Shown: positions 17,353 to 26,184, counted from the first letter of the stretch. The stretch: DNA of 64,000 nucleotides from JAAXHB01 sp965214945 (GCA_965214945.1 OZ244029.1:1922001-1986000); one strand, 5' to 3'. Numbers and translations are program-made. The notes: a model not told the origin generated them from the sequence alone.

Positions 17353-18186
17353 CTAGCGGCGGAGCCGCCGGAATTCGGCCTTGCGTAGACCGTCGGGGTC
17401 CAAGACGGTGCGAATCAGGCGGAGCTCATTGGGTGTCGGCAGCCTGCTCACCTCTCCGGGGTCACCAACCGTCAGCTCGAAAGGCGTGGCAGCGAGCACC
17501 TCGTCGAGCGTTACACCGGGGTGCACAGACCGCAGGCGCATCGTGCGGTCGGGGGTGTCGAAGTCGTACACCCCGAGTTCGGTGACGACCCGGCGTATCT
17601 CGTGAAAGCGCCGGCTCGGCTCGGCCAGCGCAGCCATCCTGTCGTACCCTGGCCCCGACACAACGTCCACAGTCTCACAAAACGACCGTGCCTGATTCGG
17701 CACCCAGTAGCTAGTGACGTGGTTCACCAGGTTGCCGGGCGCGCCCCGATAGCCGAGCAGCTGGGCCTTGGGCCTGCGGTAGTCGCCGATCGCCGCGATG
17801 TTCTGGTTGCCGTGGCGATCGATCTGGCTGGCACCCATCACCACATGACGGCGGCCCGACCACACCTGATCAAACACCGTGCGGAACGGCATGTAGCACT
17901 CCACCGTCACGCCCGCCTCGGGCACCCCTGCCGCCGGGTCGGACACAGTGCGGCCCACGGGCAGATCACCCGTCACGGCGTAGGCGATGGTGTCGGTGAG
18001 CATCAGGTCGGGTTCGAAAGTGGCTTTGGCAAGACGGCCAGCAACCACCGGCAGCGGACCCATCGGGTTGCCAAGCACCTCGCCGTCGCCCCGGAAAGTC
18101 TCGGCCAGCGCCACCACGCAGATCTCGTCGAGGGAGGCCTCAGCGTCCAATGAGCTGCCCGGCTCGCTCGCTATGGCGGAGGTCAT
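17353..18186 (-). CDS. ipdB: IpdB-like CoA-transferase family subunit (steroid ring cleavage)
   Basis: 277 residues. Matches the beta subunit of the IpdAB ring-opening hydrolase: GPLPVVAGRLAK, LMLTDTIAYAV, GRRHVVMGASQIDRHGNQN and LGYRGAPGNLVNHVTSYWVP are characteristic. IpdAB opens the last steroid ring (COCHEA-CoA) in cholesterol C/D-ring degradation. The start overlaps the end of ipdA by four bases (ATGA), so the subunits are coupled. The ipdF-like gene lies 12 kb away. Confidence 0.88.
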   Translation of the reverse strand: MTSAIASEPGSSLDAEASLDEICVVALAETFRGDGEVLGNPMGPLPVVAGRLAKATFEPDLMLTDTIAYAVTGDLPVGRTVSDPAAGVPEAGVTVECYMPFRTVFDQVWSGRRHVVMGASQIDRHGNQNIAAIGDYRRPKAQLLGYRGAPGNLVNHVTSYWVPNQARSFCETVDVVSGPGYDRMAALAEPSRRFHEIRRVVTELGVYDFDTPDRTMRLRSVHPGVTLDEVLAATPFELTVGDPGEVSRLPTPNELRLIRTVLDPDGLRKAEFRRLRR

Positions 18187-19061
18187 GCGGCCGCGCCCCT
18201 GTCGGCAGTGTCGGCGAGCCGCCGCATGTACTCCTCGTGGGAGTCGAGGTCAAGCCACTCGAAGCGGAACCGATCCCAAGCCCGCGGATCGCGCGCAGTG
18301 ACCGCATATCGCCTCTGGAACGCCTCGTCGCGGCCGTAGTCGGGCGGGCACTCGGTGAAGTGAGCCCCGCCCGGCGCCTCGACCACGCCGTTGGTGTGAA
18401 GTCGGGGGATGCGCAGCGTGTGCACCGATCCTTCGTCGAGCAGCCGCTCAGTCGGCACCACACGCTCGCACGACATGAACGTGCGATCCGCGGCCATCGC
18501 GAACAGGTCGTCGAAATACAGGTCGGGGCCAAGGAACTGCCCGTTGCCAGCCGCGTCAGCCCGGTTCATGTGCAGCAGTGAAACATCCAGTGTGAGCGCC
18601 GGGACCGCTACCAGCTCCTCGCCGTCGCTGTACGGGCTGGTAACGGTTCTCAGCTCGGGGTTGTTGACGAGCATGTCCGAGCCGAGGCCGGCCCTGGTGG
18701 GATAGAACGGCACCCGGTGCGCAGCTGCGAGCAGGCCCAGATAGAAGGCCCCCTCGTCGAGTTCTGCCACCTGCACCGCCTCGGACTGGCGGGCGACTCG
18801 GAAGTGGGGCTCCAGCGGAATGGAGTCGAGTGACACGAACCCGAAGGTCACCTTGCGGACCTTGCCCGCCGCGCAAAGCATCCCCACATCGGGCCCGCCG
18901 TAGCTGACGATGTGCAGGTCGTCGAGATCGCTGCGCAAGATCGCCCTCACAAGAGACATCGGCTTGCGCCGCGATCCCCAGCCACCGACGCCCACCGTCA
19001 TCCCGCTTCGCATCTCGGCGACGACCTCGTCCTCGCTCATCCTTTTGTCGGCCATCCCCAT
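18183..19061 (-). CDS. ipdA: IpdA-like CoA-transferase family subunit (steroid ring cleavage)
   Basis: 292 residues. GMTVGVGGWGSRRKPMSLVR near the N-terminus, SYGGPDVGMLCAAGKVRK, FGFVSLDSIPLEPHFR and the AELDEGAFYLGLLAAA region with the conserved Glu are typical of IpdA. It forms the heteromer with IpdB and acts as a hydrolase rather than a true CoA transferase. The start could also be the Met two codons in. Divergent from the small secreted gene at 19127. Confidence 0.88.
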   Translation of the reverse strand: MGMADKRMSEDEVVAEMRSGMTVGVGGWGSRRKPMSLVRAILRSDLDDLHIVSYGGPDVGMLCAAGKVRKVTFGFVSLDSIPLEPHFRVARQSEAVQVAELDEGAFYLGLLAAAHRVPFYPTRAGLGSDMLVNNPELRTVTSPYSDGEELVAVPALTLDVSLLHMNRADAAGNGQFLGPDLYFDDLFAMAADRTFMSCERVVPTERLLDEGSVHTLRIPRLHTNGVVEAPGGAHFTECPPDYGRDEAFQRRYAVTARDPRAWDRFRFEWLDLDSHEEYMRRLADTADRGAAA

Positions 19062-19126
19062 AATCTATTGACATCGTCTTGCGCGGCAGCGGTCTGCGCA
19101 CCACCAGCCAGACGAAGGAACCGCCG

Positions 19127-19579
19127 ATGACAGCCCTACGGGTGATCACGACCGTGCTGGCTGCAGCTATGACGGCCGCGCTGATAGCGACGCCGGCAAG
19201 CGCATTCGCCCCCGACACGGCCGCGGCCAGTGTCACCACCGTGATCGGGATGTCGACCCGGGTTGCGGTGTCGGAGTTCGCACAGGACACAGTCGCGGCC
19301 AGTGCGGCCACCGTGATCGAGGCTCACCATCCCGACCACGATGATCCGCTGCCGAAGGACACCGGCGAGGGACTCGACCCGGTGGTGGAAGTGCCCGCCG
19401 GTGCCGGGCGCATCATTGGGTCGCCTCATGCCGGGCCGCAGCCGCAGCAGTCCGGCGACCGCGGTGGGCGCCTGCAGCTGGCCACCCTCGGGGCTGTAGC
19501 TGCCGCTGTCGCGCTGATCGCGTGGAGGGTGGCCCGGGCCTCGCGCCGAGCCCGTGCGTCAGTTCCTAATCCCGACTAA
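19127..19579 (+). CDS. Secreted, C-terminally anchored small protein of unknown function
   Basis: 150 residues from ATG 19127 (AAGGA about 6 bases upstream). A signal peptide (residues 1-26, LAAAMTAALIATPASA) and a C-terminal transmembrane helix (LATLGAVAAAVALIAWRVA) followed by a basic tail resemble a sortase-like or tail-anchored topology, but no LPxTG is seen. The middle has two related stretches (FAPDTAAASVTTVI and FAQDTVAASAATVI) and a His/Asp-rich HHPDHDDP that might bind metal. No family recognised. Confidence 0.6.
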   Translation: MTALRVITTVLAAAMTAALIATPASAFAPDTAAASVTTVIGMSTRVAVSEFAQDTVAASAATVIEAHHPDHDDPLPKDTGEGLDPVVEVPAGAGRIIGSPHAGPQPQQSGDRGGRLQLATLGAVAAAVALIAWRVARASRRARASVPNPD

Positions 19580-19667
19580 TCCGATCAGATTAGTGTTGTA
19601 ATCGGCTGGGGCTGGTGCTAGCTTCGCCGCTAATCCCGACTTTTCTTATCGGATTTACCTGGATTAG
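19566..19667 (+). promoter_or_regulatory. Clustered TAATC/GATTA operator-like palindromes before the sulfite reductase operon
   Basis: CTAATCCGATCAGATTAG (19576-19593) is a near-perfect palindrome. CTAATCCCGA occurs just before it at 19566 and again at 19630; the latter pairs with GGATTAG at 19661-19667. All sit between the previous gene's end and the first gene of the siroheme/sulfite reductase operon. This looks like multiple binding sites of one repressor or activator; the regulator is unknown. Confidence 0.55.
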
Positions 19668-19669
19668 CC

Positions 19670-20587
19670 ATGAGCACCGCAATCACACCCCTGAAGCCCG
19701 AATCCGCAGCGCCCTCAAGGCACGCGCCAGTGGTCTCGCGGCGTTCGCTGCCCCCTGTGTTCGCCGCAGGGCCGTTCCCGGTCAACCTCGACCTCAGCGG
19801 ACGTTCTGTGCTGGTAGTTGGCGGTGGATCGGTGGCGGCTCGCAAGACGGCGGCGCTGCTCAGCGCCGGGGCCGAAGTCACGGTCGTCGCTCCTGACGCC
19901 GCTGAGAAAATCGCATCAGATCCAGATGTGAGATGGCGCCGGCGGCCCTACCGCGCGGGCGAGGCGGGGGGCTATCGCCTGGTGATCGCCGCCTCCGACG
20001 ACGCGGAGGTGAACGCCCGAGTTGCCGGAGACGCGGACGCTGCCGGAGTGTTCGTCAACTCGGCGGACGATCCCGTCAACTGCTCGTTCACGCTGATGTC
20101 GGTGTTGCGCCGCGGAGACCTTCAGCTCACGGTGTCGACGAACGGCCGGAGCCCCGCTCTGGCGCGCTGGGTTCGGCGTCAGCTTGAGGTGCAGATCGAC
20201 GCCAGCCACGCTGAACTGCTGGAGCTGCTGGCAGACGCCAGGGCTGAGGCGCGGGCCGTGTTCGGAACGTCGGAGCTGCCGGGTTGGGAAGAGGCTCTGG
20301 ACGGGGGGCTGATAGGGCTGGTGCGGGCCGGGCGCAACGACGAGGCCCGCTCGCTGCTCTGGCGCCGCCTGGGCCTGCGTGATCCTGGCAACACTGGAGC
20401 AGCCGCTGCGACAACCGACGATCCGGCAGTGAGCGGTCCGACAGCCGGCGGTCCGACAAACGGCGATCGGGCCGCCGGCGCGGCTGCGGTCAGCGGTCCG
20501 ACAAACCGCGGTCCGACAGCCGGCGCGGCTGCGGTCAGCGGTCCGACAAACCGCGGTCCGACAGCCGGCGCGGAGGCTGCGCTGTGA
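19670..20587 (+). CDS. Precorrin-2 dehydrogenase / sirohydrochlorin ferrochelatase (Met8/CysG-N type)
   Basis: 305 residues. Rossmann motif VLVVGGGSVAARKTAALL at about 44-61, then NSADDPVNCSFTLMSVLRRG and STNGRSPALARWVR as in the CysG N-terminal domain, which oxidises precorrin-2 with NAD and inserts iron to make siroheme. The fold ends near residue 240. The remaining tail is a low-complexity Gly-Pro-Thr-Ala repeat translated from 45-base tandem repeats. The stop overlaps the next gene (GTGA), forming a siroheme-sulfite reductase operon. Confidence 0.9.
   Translation: MSTAITPLKPESAAPSRHAPVVSRRSLPPVFAAGPFPVNLDLSGRSVLVVGGGSVAARKTAALLSAGAEVTVVAPDAAEKIASDPDVRWRRRPYRAGEAGGYRLVIAASDDAEVNARVAGDADAAGVFVNSADDPVNCSFTLMSVLRRGDLQLTVSTNGRSPALARWVRRQLEVQIDASHAELLELLADARAEARAVFGTSELPGWEEALDGGLIGLVRAGRNDEARSLLWRRLGLRDPGNTGAAAATTDDPAVSGPTAGGPTNGDRAAGAAAVSGPTNRGPTAGAAAVSGPTNRGPTAGAEAAL
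20474..20580 (+). repeat. 45-base tandem repeats encoding the C-terminal tail
   Basis: The unit beginning GCCGGCGCGGCTGCGGTCAG starts at 20474, again at 20519, and partly at 20564; shorter GGTCCGACA elements precede it. Each unit encodes a 15-residue A/V/S/G/P/T/N/R-rich block. All copies are in frame. Confidence 0.85.
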
Positions 20588-21381
20588 CCGTTCATCTTGT
20601 GGGCGCGGGCCCCGGCGATCCGGAGCTGCTAACCGTGAAAGCCGTCAAGCTGCTGCGACGCGCCGACGTCGTGGTTCACGACCGGCTCGTCGAGACGGCC
20701 GCGCTCGACCTGGCACCGCCGTGGGCAGAGTTCGTTAACGTCGGCAAGGCACCCGGCCGGCGAGGGCCGACCCAGGATCAGATCAACGCGATCCTGGCGG
20801 ACAGGGGGCGACGTTTCGAGTGCGTCGTGCGCCTCAAGGGCGGCGACCCGTTCGTTTTTGGGCGGGGTGGCGAAGAGGCGCGGGCCTTGAGATCGGCAGG
20901 GGTGGATGTTGCCGTAGTGCCGGGGATCACGTCGGCTGTGGCGGCGCCCGGCGCTGCCGGCGTCCCGGTCACGATGCGCAATGCGTCCAGCGGCTTCACA
21001 GTGATCACCGGGCACCAAGATCCTGCATCCGATCGGAGGCTCGACTGGGACGCGCTGGCCCGGGCCGGAACGACACTTGTGATCCTCATGGGTGCATCCC
21101 GCGCCGCAGTCATCGCGAAGCGCCTGACGCGCGGCGGCATGGCGGCCGACACGCCGGTGGCGGTCATCTCGTCGGCGACCACCGATCGCCAGCAGATTCA
21201 CCGCACCACCTTGCGCGATCTGGGCCTTGAGGCCGTGATCAGCCCGGCGGTGATCGTGATCGGTGAGGTGGCCGCGCATGACCTGCTCGCGGCCTGCGGC
21301 CTCAGCGAGCCCGCCTTCTCAGACAGCGCCACGGAAGTGGCCACGGAGCGCGATCTAGCACTTCAAGGAGTACTCACATGA
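20584..21381 (+). CDS. cobA: Uroporphyrinogen-III C-methyltransferase
   Basis: 265 residues with a GTG start inside the previous stop. SAM-dependent tetrapyrrole methylase: VHLVGAGPGDPELLTVKAVK, VRLKGGDPFVFGRGGEEA, VVPGITSAVAAPGAAGVP and TLVILMGA. It makes precorrin-2 from uroporphyrinogen III. It lies between the dehydrogenase and the siroheme enzyme that uses the product and overlaps both by four bases. Confidence 0.95.
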   Translation: MTVHLVGAGPGDPELLTVKAVKLLRRADVVVHDRLVETAALDLAPPWAEFVNVGKAPGRRGPTQDQINAILADRGRRFECVVRLKGGDPFVFGRGGEEARALRSAGVDVAVVPGITSAVAAPGAAGVPVTMRNASSGFTVITGHQDPASDRRLDWDALARAGTTLVILMGASRAAVIAKRLTRGGMAADTPVAVISSATTDRQQIHRTTLRDLGLEAVISPAVIVIGEVAAHDLLAACGLSEPAFSDSATEVATERDLALQGVLT

Positions 21382-23312
21382 CTCTGCTCGAACCTCGCAC
21401 CCAACCGCCCGTCGAGACCGCTAAAGCGCCGAACCTGCTCAAGCCAGCGGCGGCGCCAAGCCCTCCGACACCAACCGGGCCAGCGACCGCGCCAAGCCCT
21501 CCGACACCAACCGGGCCAGCGACCGCGCCAAGCCTGGCCGCGCTGGCGCGCATCGATACGGAGATGCGCGCCGACATCGACAAGTTCAGGACGCAGCTCG
21601 CTCGCTATCTCGCAGGTGACCTGGACGAGGACGTGTTCAAGGTGTTCCGGCTCGGCAACGGCGTATACGGCCAGCGTCAGGGCGGCACCAAGCAGATGGT
21701 GCGGGTCAAAGTGCCTTACGGCTCGATCTTGCCCGAGCAGCTCGAGATGATCGGCTGGCTGGTGGACGCCTACAGCCGCGGCTGGGGCCACATCACGACC
21801 CGCCAGAACATCCAGTTCCACTTCGTTGAGCTGGAGCAGATCCCCGAGGTGCTCGAGCACCTGGCGTCGGTGGGGCTCACCACCAGAGAGGCGTGCGGCG
21901 ACACCGTACGCAACGTGCAGGGCTGCCACCTCGCCGGCGCCTGCCCGTACGAGGTGCTCGACATCTCGCCCTGGGCGGAGGCGACCTACCGGCATTTCGT
22001 GCGCAACCCCATCAGCCAGCGCCTTCCTCGCAAGTTCAAGATCAACTTCTCGGGATGTGCAACCGACTGCGGACAGGCCATGTTCAACGACGTCGGCGTG
22101 ATCGCCGCGAAGCGCATCAGCGGCAACGGCGCCGTGGAGCACGGGTTCCGGGTGTTCATCGCGGGCGGGCTCGGCACGACACCGCACCCAGCTCTGTTGT
22201 TGGAGGACTTCACAGCCCGCGAGGACCTTCTCCCCACCATCGAGGCGTGTCTGCGGGTGTTCGACCAGGCCGGCAACCGCGACAACAAGCTGAGAGCGCG
22301 CATGAAGTGGCTGGTCGACACGCTCGGATTCGACGAGGTGAGGCGCAGAGTGCTCGCGCAGCGCAGGTTCCTGGTGTCGTCGACGTCTTGGCCTGGCGGA
22401 ATCCCTTTCGAGGTGGCGCTCGCTGGGGACGACCCCGCCGGTGCCGGCGGCCCGGACGCAGCGCCAGCTACCGCTGTCGGCCAGGGCACACCGGTGAACA
22501 TCGGTGTCGGCGGCCCCTATGAGCGCTGGGATCGGGCGAACGTGGTGCGGGGATTGCGTGACGGCACCGTGTCGGCGTACGGATGGGCGCGCCTCGGTGA
22601 CCTCACCGGCGACCAGTTCCGGGCCCTGGCCGCGCTACAACGCGGTCTGGGCTGCGAGATCCGTCTGACCAATCGGCAGAACGTCGTGTTGCGGGGACTA
22701 GAAGAGGGCGCTCTGCCCTTCGTGTACAGCCGGTTGGACGCCATCGGAATGGCCCGTCCCGGTGCCGAGCTGGCACGCGATGTGGTGGCCTGCCCCGGCG
22801 CTGACACCTGCAACTTGGCCGTCACCCAGAGCCGGGGCTTGGCCGACGTCATAGGCGACCGCCTCGAAGAGGAAGGGCTCGCGGAGACCGGCGGTGTGCG
22901 GGTCAACATCTCGGGCTGCCCGAACTCGTGCGGCCAGCACCACGCGGCCGACATTGGCTTCTTCGGTGCGGAGCGCCGCGTCAACCGGCGCAAGGCACCC
23001 GGTTATCAGATGCTGCTGGGCGGCTACATCGGCTCTGAGCAGATGCACTTCGGGGTGCGCACCATGCGGCTGCCGGCAAAAAACGCGGCGGAGGCCGCCG
23101 TGAGGTTGATCGGCCGTTTCGCCGCGGAACGGGCACCGGGCGAGGCGTTCCGCGAGTGGATGCTGCGAGTCGGTGGTGCTAAGACCCTGGCCGCAGAACT
23201 CAAAGAGCTGGACGTGTTCCCCGCTTTCGAGGACGACCCGTCGTTCTACGTCGACTACGACGAGACGGGCCCGTATGAGGCTGTCGTTGGCGAGTCGGAG
23301 TGCGCGGCCTGA
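21378..23312 (+). CDS. Siroheme [4Fe-4S] sulfite/nitrite reductase with two cysteine sets
   Basis: 644 residues, the length of ferredoxin-type assimilatory sulfite or nitrite reductases. The catalytic C-terminal half has the usual ligands C472-x5-C478 (CPGADTC) and C514-x3-C518 (SGCPNSCG). Unusually, the N-terminal half also has C183-x5-C189 (GCHLAGAC) and C227-x3-C231 (SGCATDCG), with matching spacing. Siroheme-contact features such as TTRQNIQFHF and TNRQNVVLRG are present in both repeats. The first 50 residues are a Pro/Thr/Ala linker with 12-residue repeats. Start overlaps cobA (ATGA). Probably sulfite, since DUF4202 and sulfhydrylase genes are present, but nitrite is not excluded. Confidence 0.9.
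   Translation: MTLLEPRTQPPVETAKAPNLLKPAAAPSPPTPTGPATAPSPPTPTGPATAPSLAALARIDTEMRADIDKFRTQLARYLAGDLDEDVFKVFRLGNGVYGQRQGGTKQMVRVKVPYGSILPEQLEMIGWLVDAYSRGWGHITTRQNIQFHFVELEQIPEVLEHLASVGLTTREACGDTVRNVQGCHLAGACPYEVLDISPWAEATYRHFVRNPISQRLPRKFKINFSGCATDCGQAMFNDVGVIAAKRISGNGAVEHGFRVFIAGGLGTTPHPALLLEDFTAREDLLPTIEACLRVFDQAGNRDNKLRARMKWLVDTLGFDEVRRRVLAQRRFLVSSTSWPGGIPFEVALAGDDPAGAGGPDAAPATAVGQGTPVNIGVGGPYERWDRANVVRGLRDGTVSAYGWARLGDLTGDQFRALAALQRGLGCEIRLTNRQNVVLRGLEEGALPFVYSRLDAIGMARPGAELARDVVACPGADTCNLAVTQSRGLADVIGDRLEEEGLAETGGVRVNISGCPNSCGQHHAADIGFFGAERRVNRRKAPGYQMLLGGYIGSEQMHFGVRTMRLPAKNAAEAAVRLIGRFAAERAPGEAFREWMLRVGGAKTLAAELKELDVFPAFEDDPSFYVDYDETGPYEAVVGESECAA
21453..21540 (+). repeat. 36-base tandem repeat in the reductase N-terminal linker
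   Basis: GCGCCAAGCCCTCCGACACC... begins at 21453 and recurs exactly at 21489, with a partial third copy from 21525. It encodes the 12-residue unit APSPPTPTGPAT. In frame. Confidence 0.9.
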
Positions 23313-23908
23313 GCCCGCCCAAGAGCGCAGCACGTCTGGAACGGGTGTTCGCGGCCATCGACGAAGCCAACTCCGGGGACCCCAACCAGTTCGGCGATCG
23401 GCCGCTGGCCCAGGCCGAGGGGCAGATCGCCTCGGCCTGGATCGACCGTCTAGCGCCCGGCGCCACCGACGTCGTACGCATCGCGGCCCGCGCCCACCAC
23501 CTGCGCCGATGGGAGACGCCGAGGAGCGGCTACCCGGAAGGCCGGGCCGGCTACCTTCGCTGGCGCCGCGACCAGAAGCGCCGCCATGCCGCTGAGCTGG
23601 CGGGCCTAATGGCCGACGCGGGCTACGACCGGGTGTTCTGTGAACGGGCGGGTGACATCGTGCTCAAGCGGCGCCTGGGGTCGGATCCGGAGGTGCAGCT
23701 CTATGAGGACGCGCTGGCTTTGACATTCCTTGAGACGCAGTTCGACGCGACCGCTGAGCGCCTCGGCGACGACCGCATGGTGGACGTGCTTGCCAGGACT
23801 CTCGCCAAGATGACAGGCCTCGGCCGCGCCGCCGCGGCCGAGGTGGCGTTGAGCCCCCGTCTGGCCGATCTCTTGGAACGCGCCCAGTCAGCCGCGGCGC
23901 AGGTCTGA
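23300..23908 (+). CDS. DUF4202 domain protein, sulfite reductase-associated
   Basis: 202 residues from a GTG overlapping the reductase end by 13 bases. Family-typical blocks are VFAAIDEANSGDPN, ARAHHLRRWETPRSGYPEGR, GYLRWRRDQKRRHA and LTFLETQF. The conserved His/Arg/Asp residues resemble an HD-like helical fold, but the activity is unknown. DUF4202 genes commonly accompany siroheme reductases, and the overlap here supports a role in the same pathway. End of the operon. Confidence 0.85.
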   Translation: MRGLSPPKSAARLERVFAAIDEANSGDPNQFGDRPLAQAEGQIASAWIDRLAPGATDVVRIAARAHHLRRWETPRSGYPEGRAGYLRWRRDQKRRHAAELAGLMADAGYDRVFCERAGDIVLKRRLGSDPEVQLYEDALALTFLETQFDATAERLGDDRMVDVLARTLAKMTGLGRAAAAEVALSPRLADLLERAQSAAAQV

Positions 23909-23980
23909 ACACAACCTCTTAGCTCTAGACCGCGGCGCAGCCTGAAGACGACCGCAGCCGCGTCCCGTGCAGCTGCGGGC

Positions 23981-25024
23981 TCAGGTACGGACGGTCACCG
24001 CCATGGCAGCGGCTGCAGGAGTGACAGGGTGATGGCAGGCCGCGAAGTGATCTGCCTGGCGATCTCCAGCGGATGCGCCGACCGGCGCCATCACCGGCTC
24101 TTCCGTTGTGCAGACGTCGGTCGCCCGCAGGCACCGGGTGTGGAAGCGGCAGCCGCTCGGCGGATTGATCGGCGATGGAAGCTCGTCTTTGATGTCGCCC
24201 TCGCTGCGGTCGACCAACTCAGACGGCTCCGGTACCGACGCGAGCAGCGCCCGGGTGTAAGGATGAGCCGGGCGCTCGAAGATCTCAGAGGCGGCGCCGA
24301 CCTCGCAGACCTTGCCCAGATACATCACCACGATCCGGTCGCTTACGTTCTTCACCACTGACAGGTCGTGGGAGATGAAGATCACCGTCAACCCGTATCG
24401 GCGCTTCATCTCCTGAAGCAGCTCGAGTATCTGCGCTTGGATCGATACATCAAGCGCCGACACCGGCTCATCGCAGATCAGCACCTTCGGGTCGAGCGCC
24501 AGCGCCCGCGCGATCCCGATCCGCTGGCATTGGCCACCTGAGAACTCGTGCGGCCGGCGGTCGCCGAAGCGGGGCTCCACCCCGACGGCCCGCATCAGCT
24601 CGTCGATACGGCTCTGCGACCACACTCCACGGTCGTCTCCCCACACGGCCAGGCCCTCCGCGATCACGTCGCGCACCTTTCGGCGAGGGTTCAACGACGA
24701 GATCGGGTCTTGGAAGATCATCTGCAGGTCGGGCCGGATGCGGCGAAGCTTCTCCCCCTTGAGCCTGGCCATGTCCTGGCCGCGGTAGACGACCCGGCCC
24801 GAGTCGATGTCCACCAGGCGGACGATGCCGCGGGCCACGGTCGACTTACCGCAGCCCGACTCCCCGACCATTCCCATGGTCTCGCCCTCGACGAGGTCGA
24901 AGCTGACGCCGGACACCGCCTGCACCACCCGCTTGCGGCCCACGTCGAACGTGATCGCCAAGTTCTCGACGCTCAGGAGCACGTCGTCTCGGTCGCGCAG
25001 CTGCGCGGTCCCCGAGCCGGCCAT
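23981..25024 (-). CDS. oppF: Oligopeptide ABC transporter ATP-binding protein (OppF type)
   Basis: 347 residues from ATG 25024, which shares one base with the stop of the previous gene. Walker A GESGCGKST, Q-loop FQDPISSLNPRRKV, signature FSGGQCQRIGIARAL, Walker B ICDEPVSALD and H-loop FISHDLSVV are all intact. The C-terminal oligopeptide extension has the four-cysteine-like CRFHTRCLRATDVC. Last gene of a five-gene importer operon. Confidence 0.92.
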   Translation of the reverse strand: MAGSGTAQLRDRDDVLLSVENLAITFDVGRKRVVQAVSGVSFDLVEGETMGMVGESGCGKSTVARGIVRLVDIDSGRVVYRGQDMARLKGEKLRRIRPDLQMIFQDPISSLNPRRKVRDVIAEGLAVWGDDRGVWSQSRIDELMRAVGVEPRFGDRRPHEFSGGQCQRIGIARALALDPKVLICDEPVSALDVSIQAQILELLQEMKRRYGLTVIFISHDLSVVKNVSDRIVVMYLGKVCEVGAASEIFERPAHPYTRALLASVPEPSELVDRSEGDIKDELPSPINPPSGCRFHTRCLRATDVCTTEEPVMAPVGASAGDRQADHFAACHHPVTPAAAAMAVTVRT

Positions 25025-26184
25025 CAGACGGGCCCGACTCGCTCGTTGTCGGCGACCGCGACCTTCAGACCCGCCGCGGTCGTGCCGGACGCCCTGTTGA
25101 CCGCAAGCGCTTTTGCCCCGCGGGGCGTGCCCACCGGATGGCCGCACGCGAAGCGCCGCAGGCCCACCAGCCCGCTCAGAGCCGGCCTGCCAGCCAGGCA
25201 GTCGTCCTGGGCGTAGTTGCACCGCGGCGCGAACGCGCAGGCGTCAGGCGGGTCGATCAGCTCCGGGGGCTGGCCGGGTATCGGATCGAGCGGGTGGCCC
25301 ATCGGGTCGCTGAGCCTCGGGATTGAGCGCAGCAGCGCCTCGGTGTAGGGGTGGCGCATGTCGGTGAACAACGATTCGGTGTCGGCGGTCTCCACCACTC
25401 GGCCTGCGTACATCACCGCCACGTCGTCCGCGTTGCCCCTGGCGACCCCGAGGTCGTGAGTGATAAGGATCATGGCCATTCCGTGTTCGGCACGCAGCCG
25501 GCCGAGCAGCTCCAGCAGGTTCTTCTGGACAGTCACGTCCAAGGCGGTGGTGGGCTCATCGGCGATCAGCAGCTGCGGCTGGCAGGCTAGGGCCATAGCG
25601 ATCACAACCCGCTGGCGCAGTCCGCCCGACAGCTCGTGGGGGTACTGGCGCACTCGCTGCGCCGGCTCGGGGATCCCGACCTGAGCCAGCAGGTCGACGG
25701 CCTCCGCGAGCGCCGCGCGGCGGCCGCGGCCGAGGTGATATCGCAGGCTCTCGGCGATCTGCTCGCCGACCCGCTTGACCGGGTTCAGCGAGGTCATCGG
25801 ATCCTGGAACACCATCGTCATATGCATGCCCCAGAAGTGCTTGACGCCCGCGGCGGCCATGGCCCTGAGGTCTCGTCCTTGGTAGAGCACCTCCCCGCTG
25901 ACCCGCGCGGTTCGGGGTAGCAGGTTCATCAGAGCCTTCGCCGTCACCGACTTACCCGACCCGGACTCGCCAACGATGCCCAGCGTCTCGCCTTCGTAGA
26001 GATCGAAGCTCACACCGTCCACGGCGCGCACCACACCGCGGTCTGTCGGGAACAGCACCTGAAGGTCGCGCACCGACAGCAGCGGAGTCCGATCCGGGCG
26101 CGGTGAGGCGGCAGCCTCGCCCACTCCCGAAGCCGCAACGCTCGCGGTCGCGGCTGCGCTCGTAGAGCCGGCAGGCAGCACCAT
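25024..26184 (-). CDS. oppD: Oligopeptide ABC transporter ATP-binding protein (OppD type)
   Basis: 386 residues from ATG 26184. Walker A GESGSGKSVTAKALMNLL, FQDPMTSLNPVKRV, signature LSGGLRQRVVIAMAL, Walker B IADEPTTALD and H-loop LITHDLGVA. The C-terminal cysteine region CAFAPRCNYAQDDC is the oligopeptide/dipeptide C-terminal motif. The N-terminal 33 residues are Ala-rich and family-atypical. Pairs with OppF as a heterodimer. Confidence 0.92.
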   Translation of the reverse strand: MVLPAGSTSAAATASVAASGVGEAAASPRPDRTPLLSVRDLQVLFPTDRGVVRAVDGVSFDLYEGETLGIVGESGSGKSVTAKALMNLLPRTARVSGEVLYQGRDLRAMAAAGVKHFWGMHMTMVFQDPMTSLNPVKRVGEQIAESLRYHLGRGRRAALAEAVDLLAQVGIPEPAQRVRQYPHELSGGLRQRVVIAMALACQPQLLIADEPTTALDVTVQKNLLELLGRLRAEHGMAMILITHDLGVARGNADDVAVMYAGRVVETADTESLFTDMRHPYTEALLRSIPRLSDPMGHPLDPIPGQPPELIDPPDACAFAPRCNYAQDDCLAGRPALSGLVGLRRFACGHPVGTPRGAKALAVNRASGTTAAGLKVAVADNERVGPV

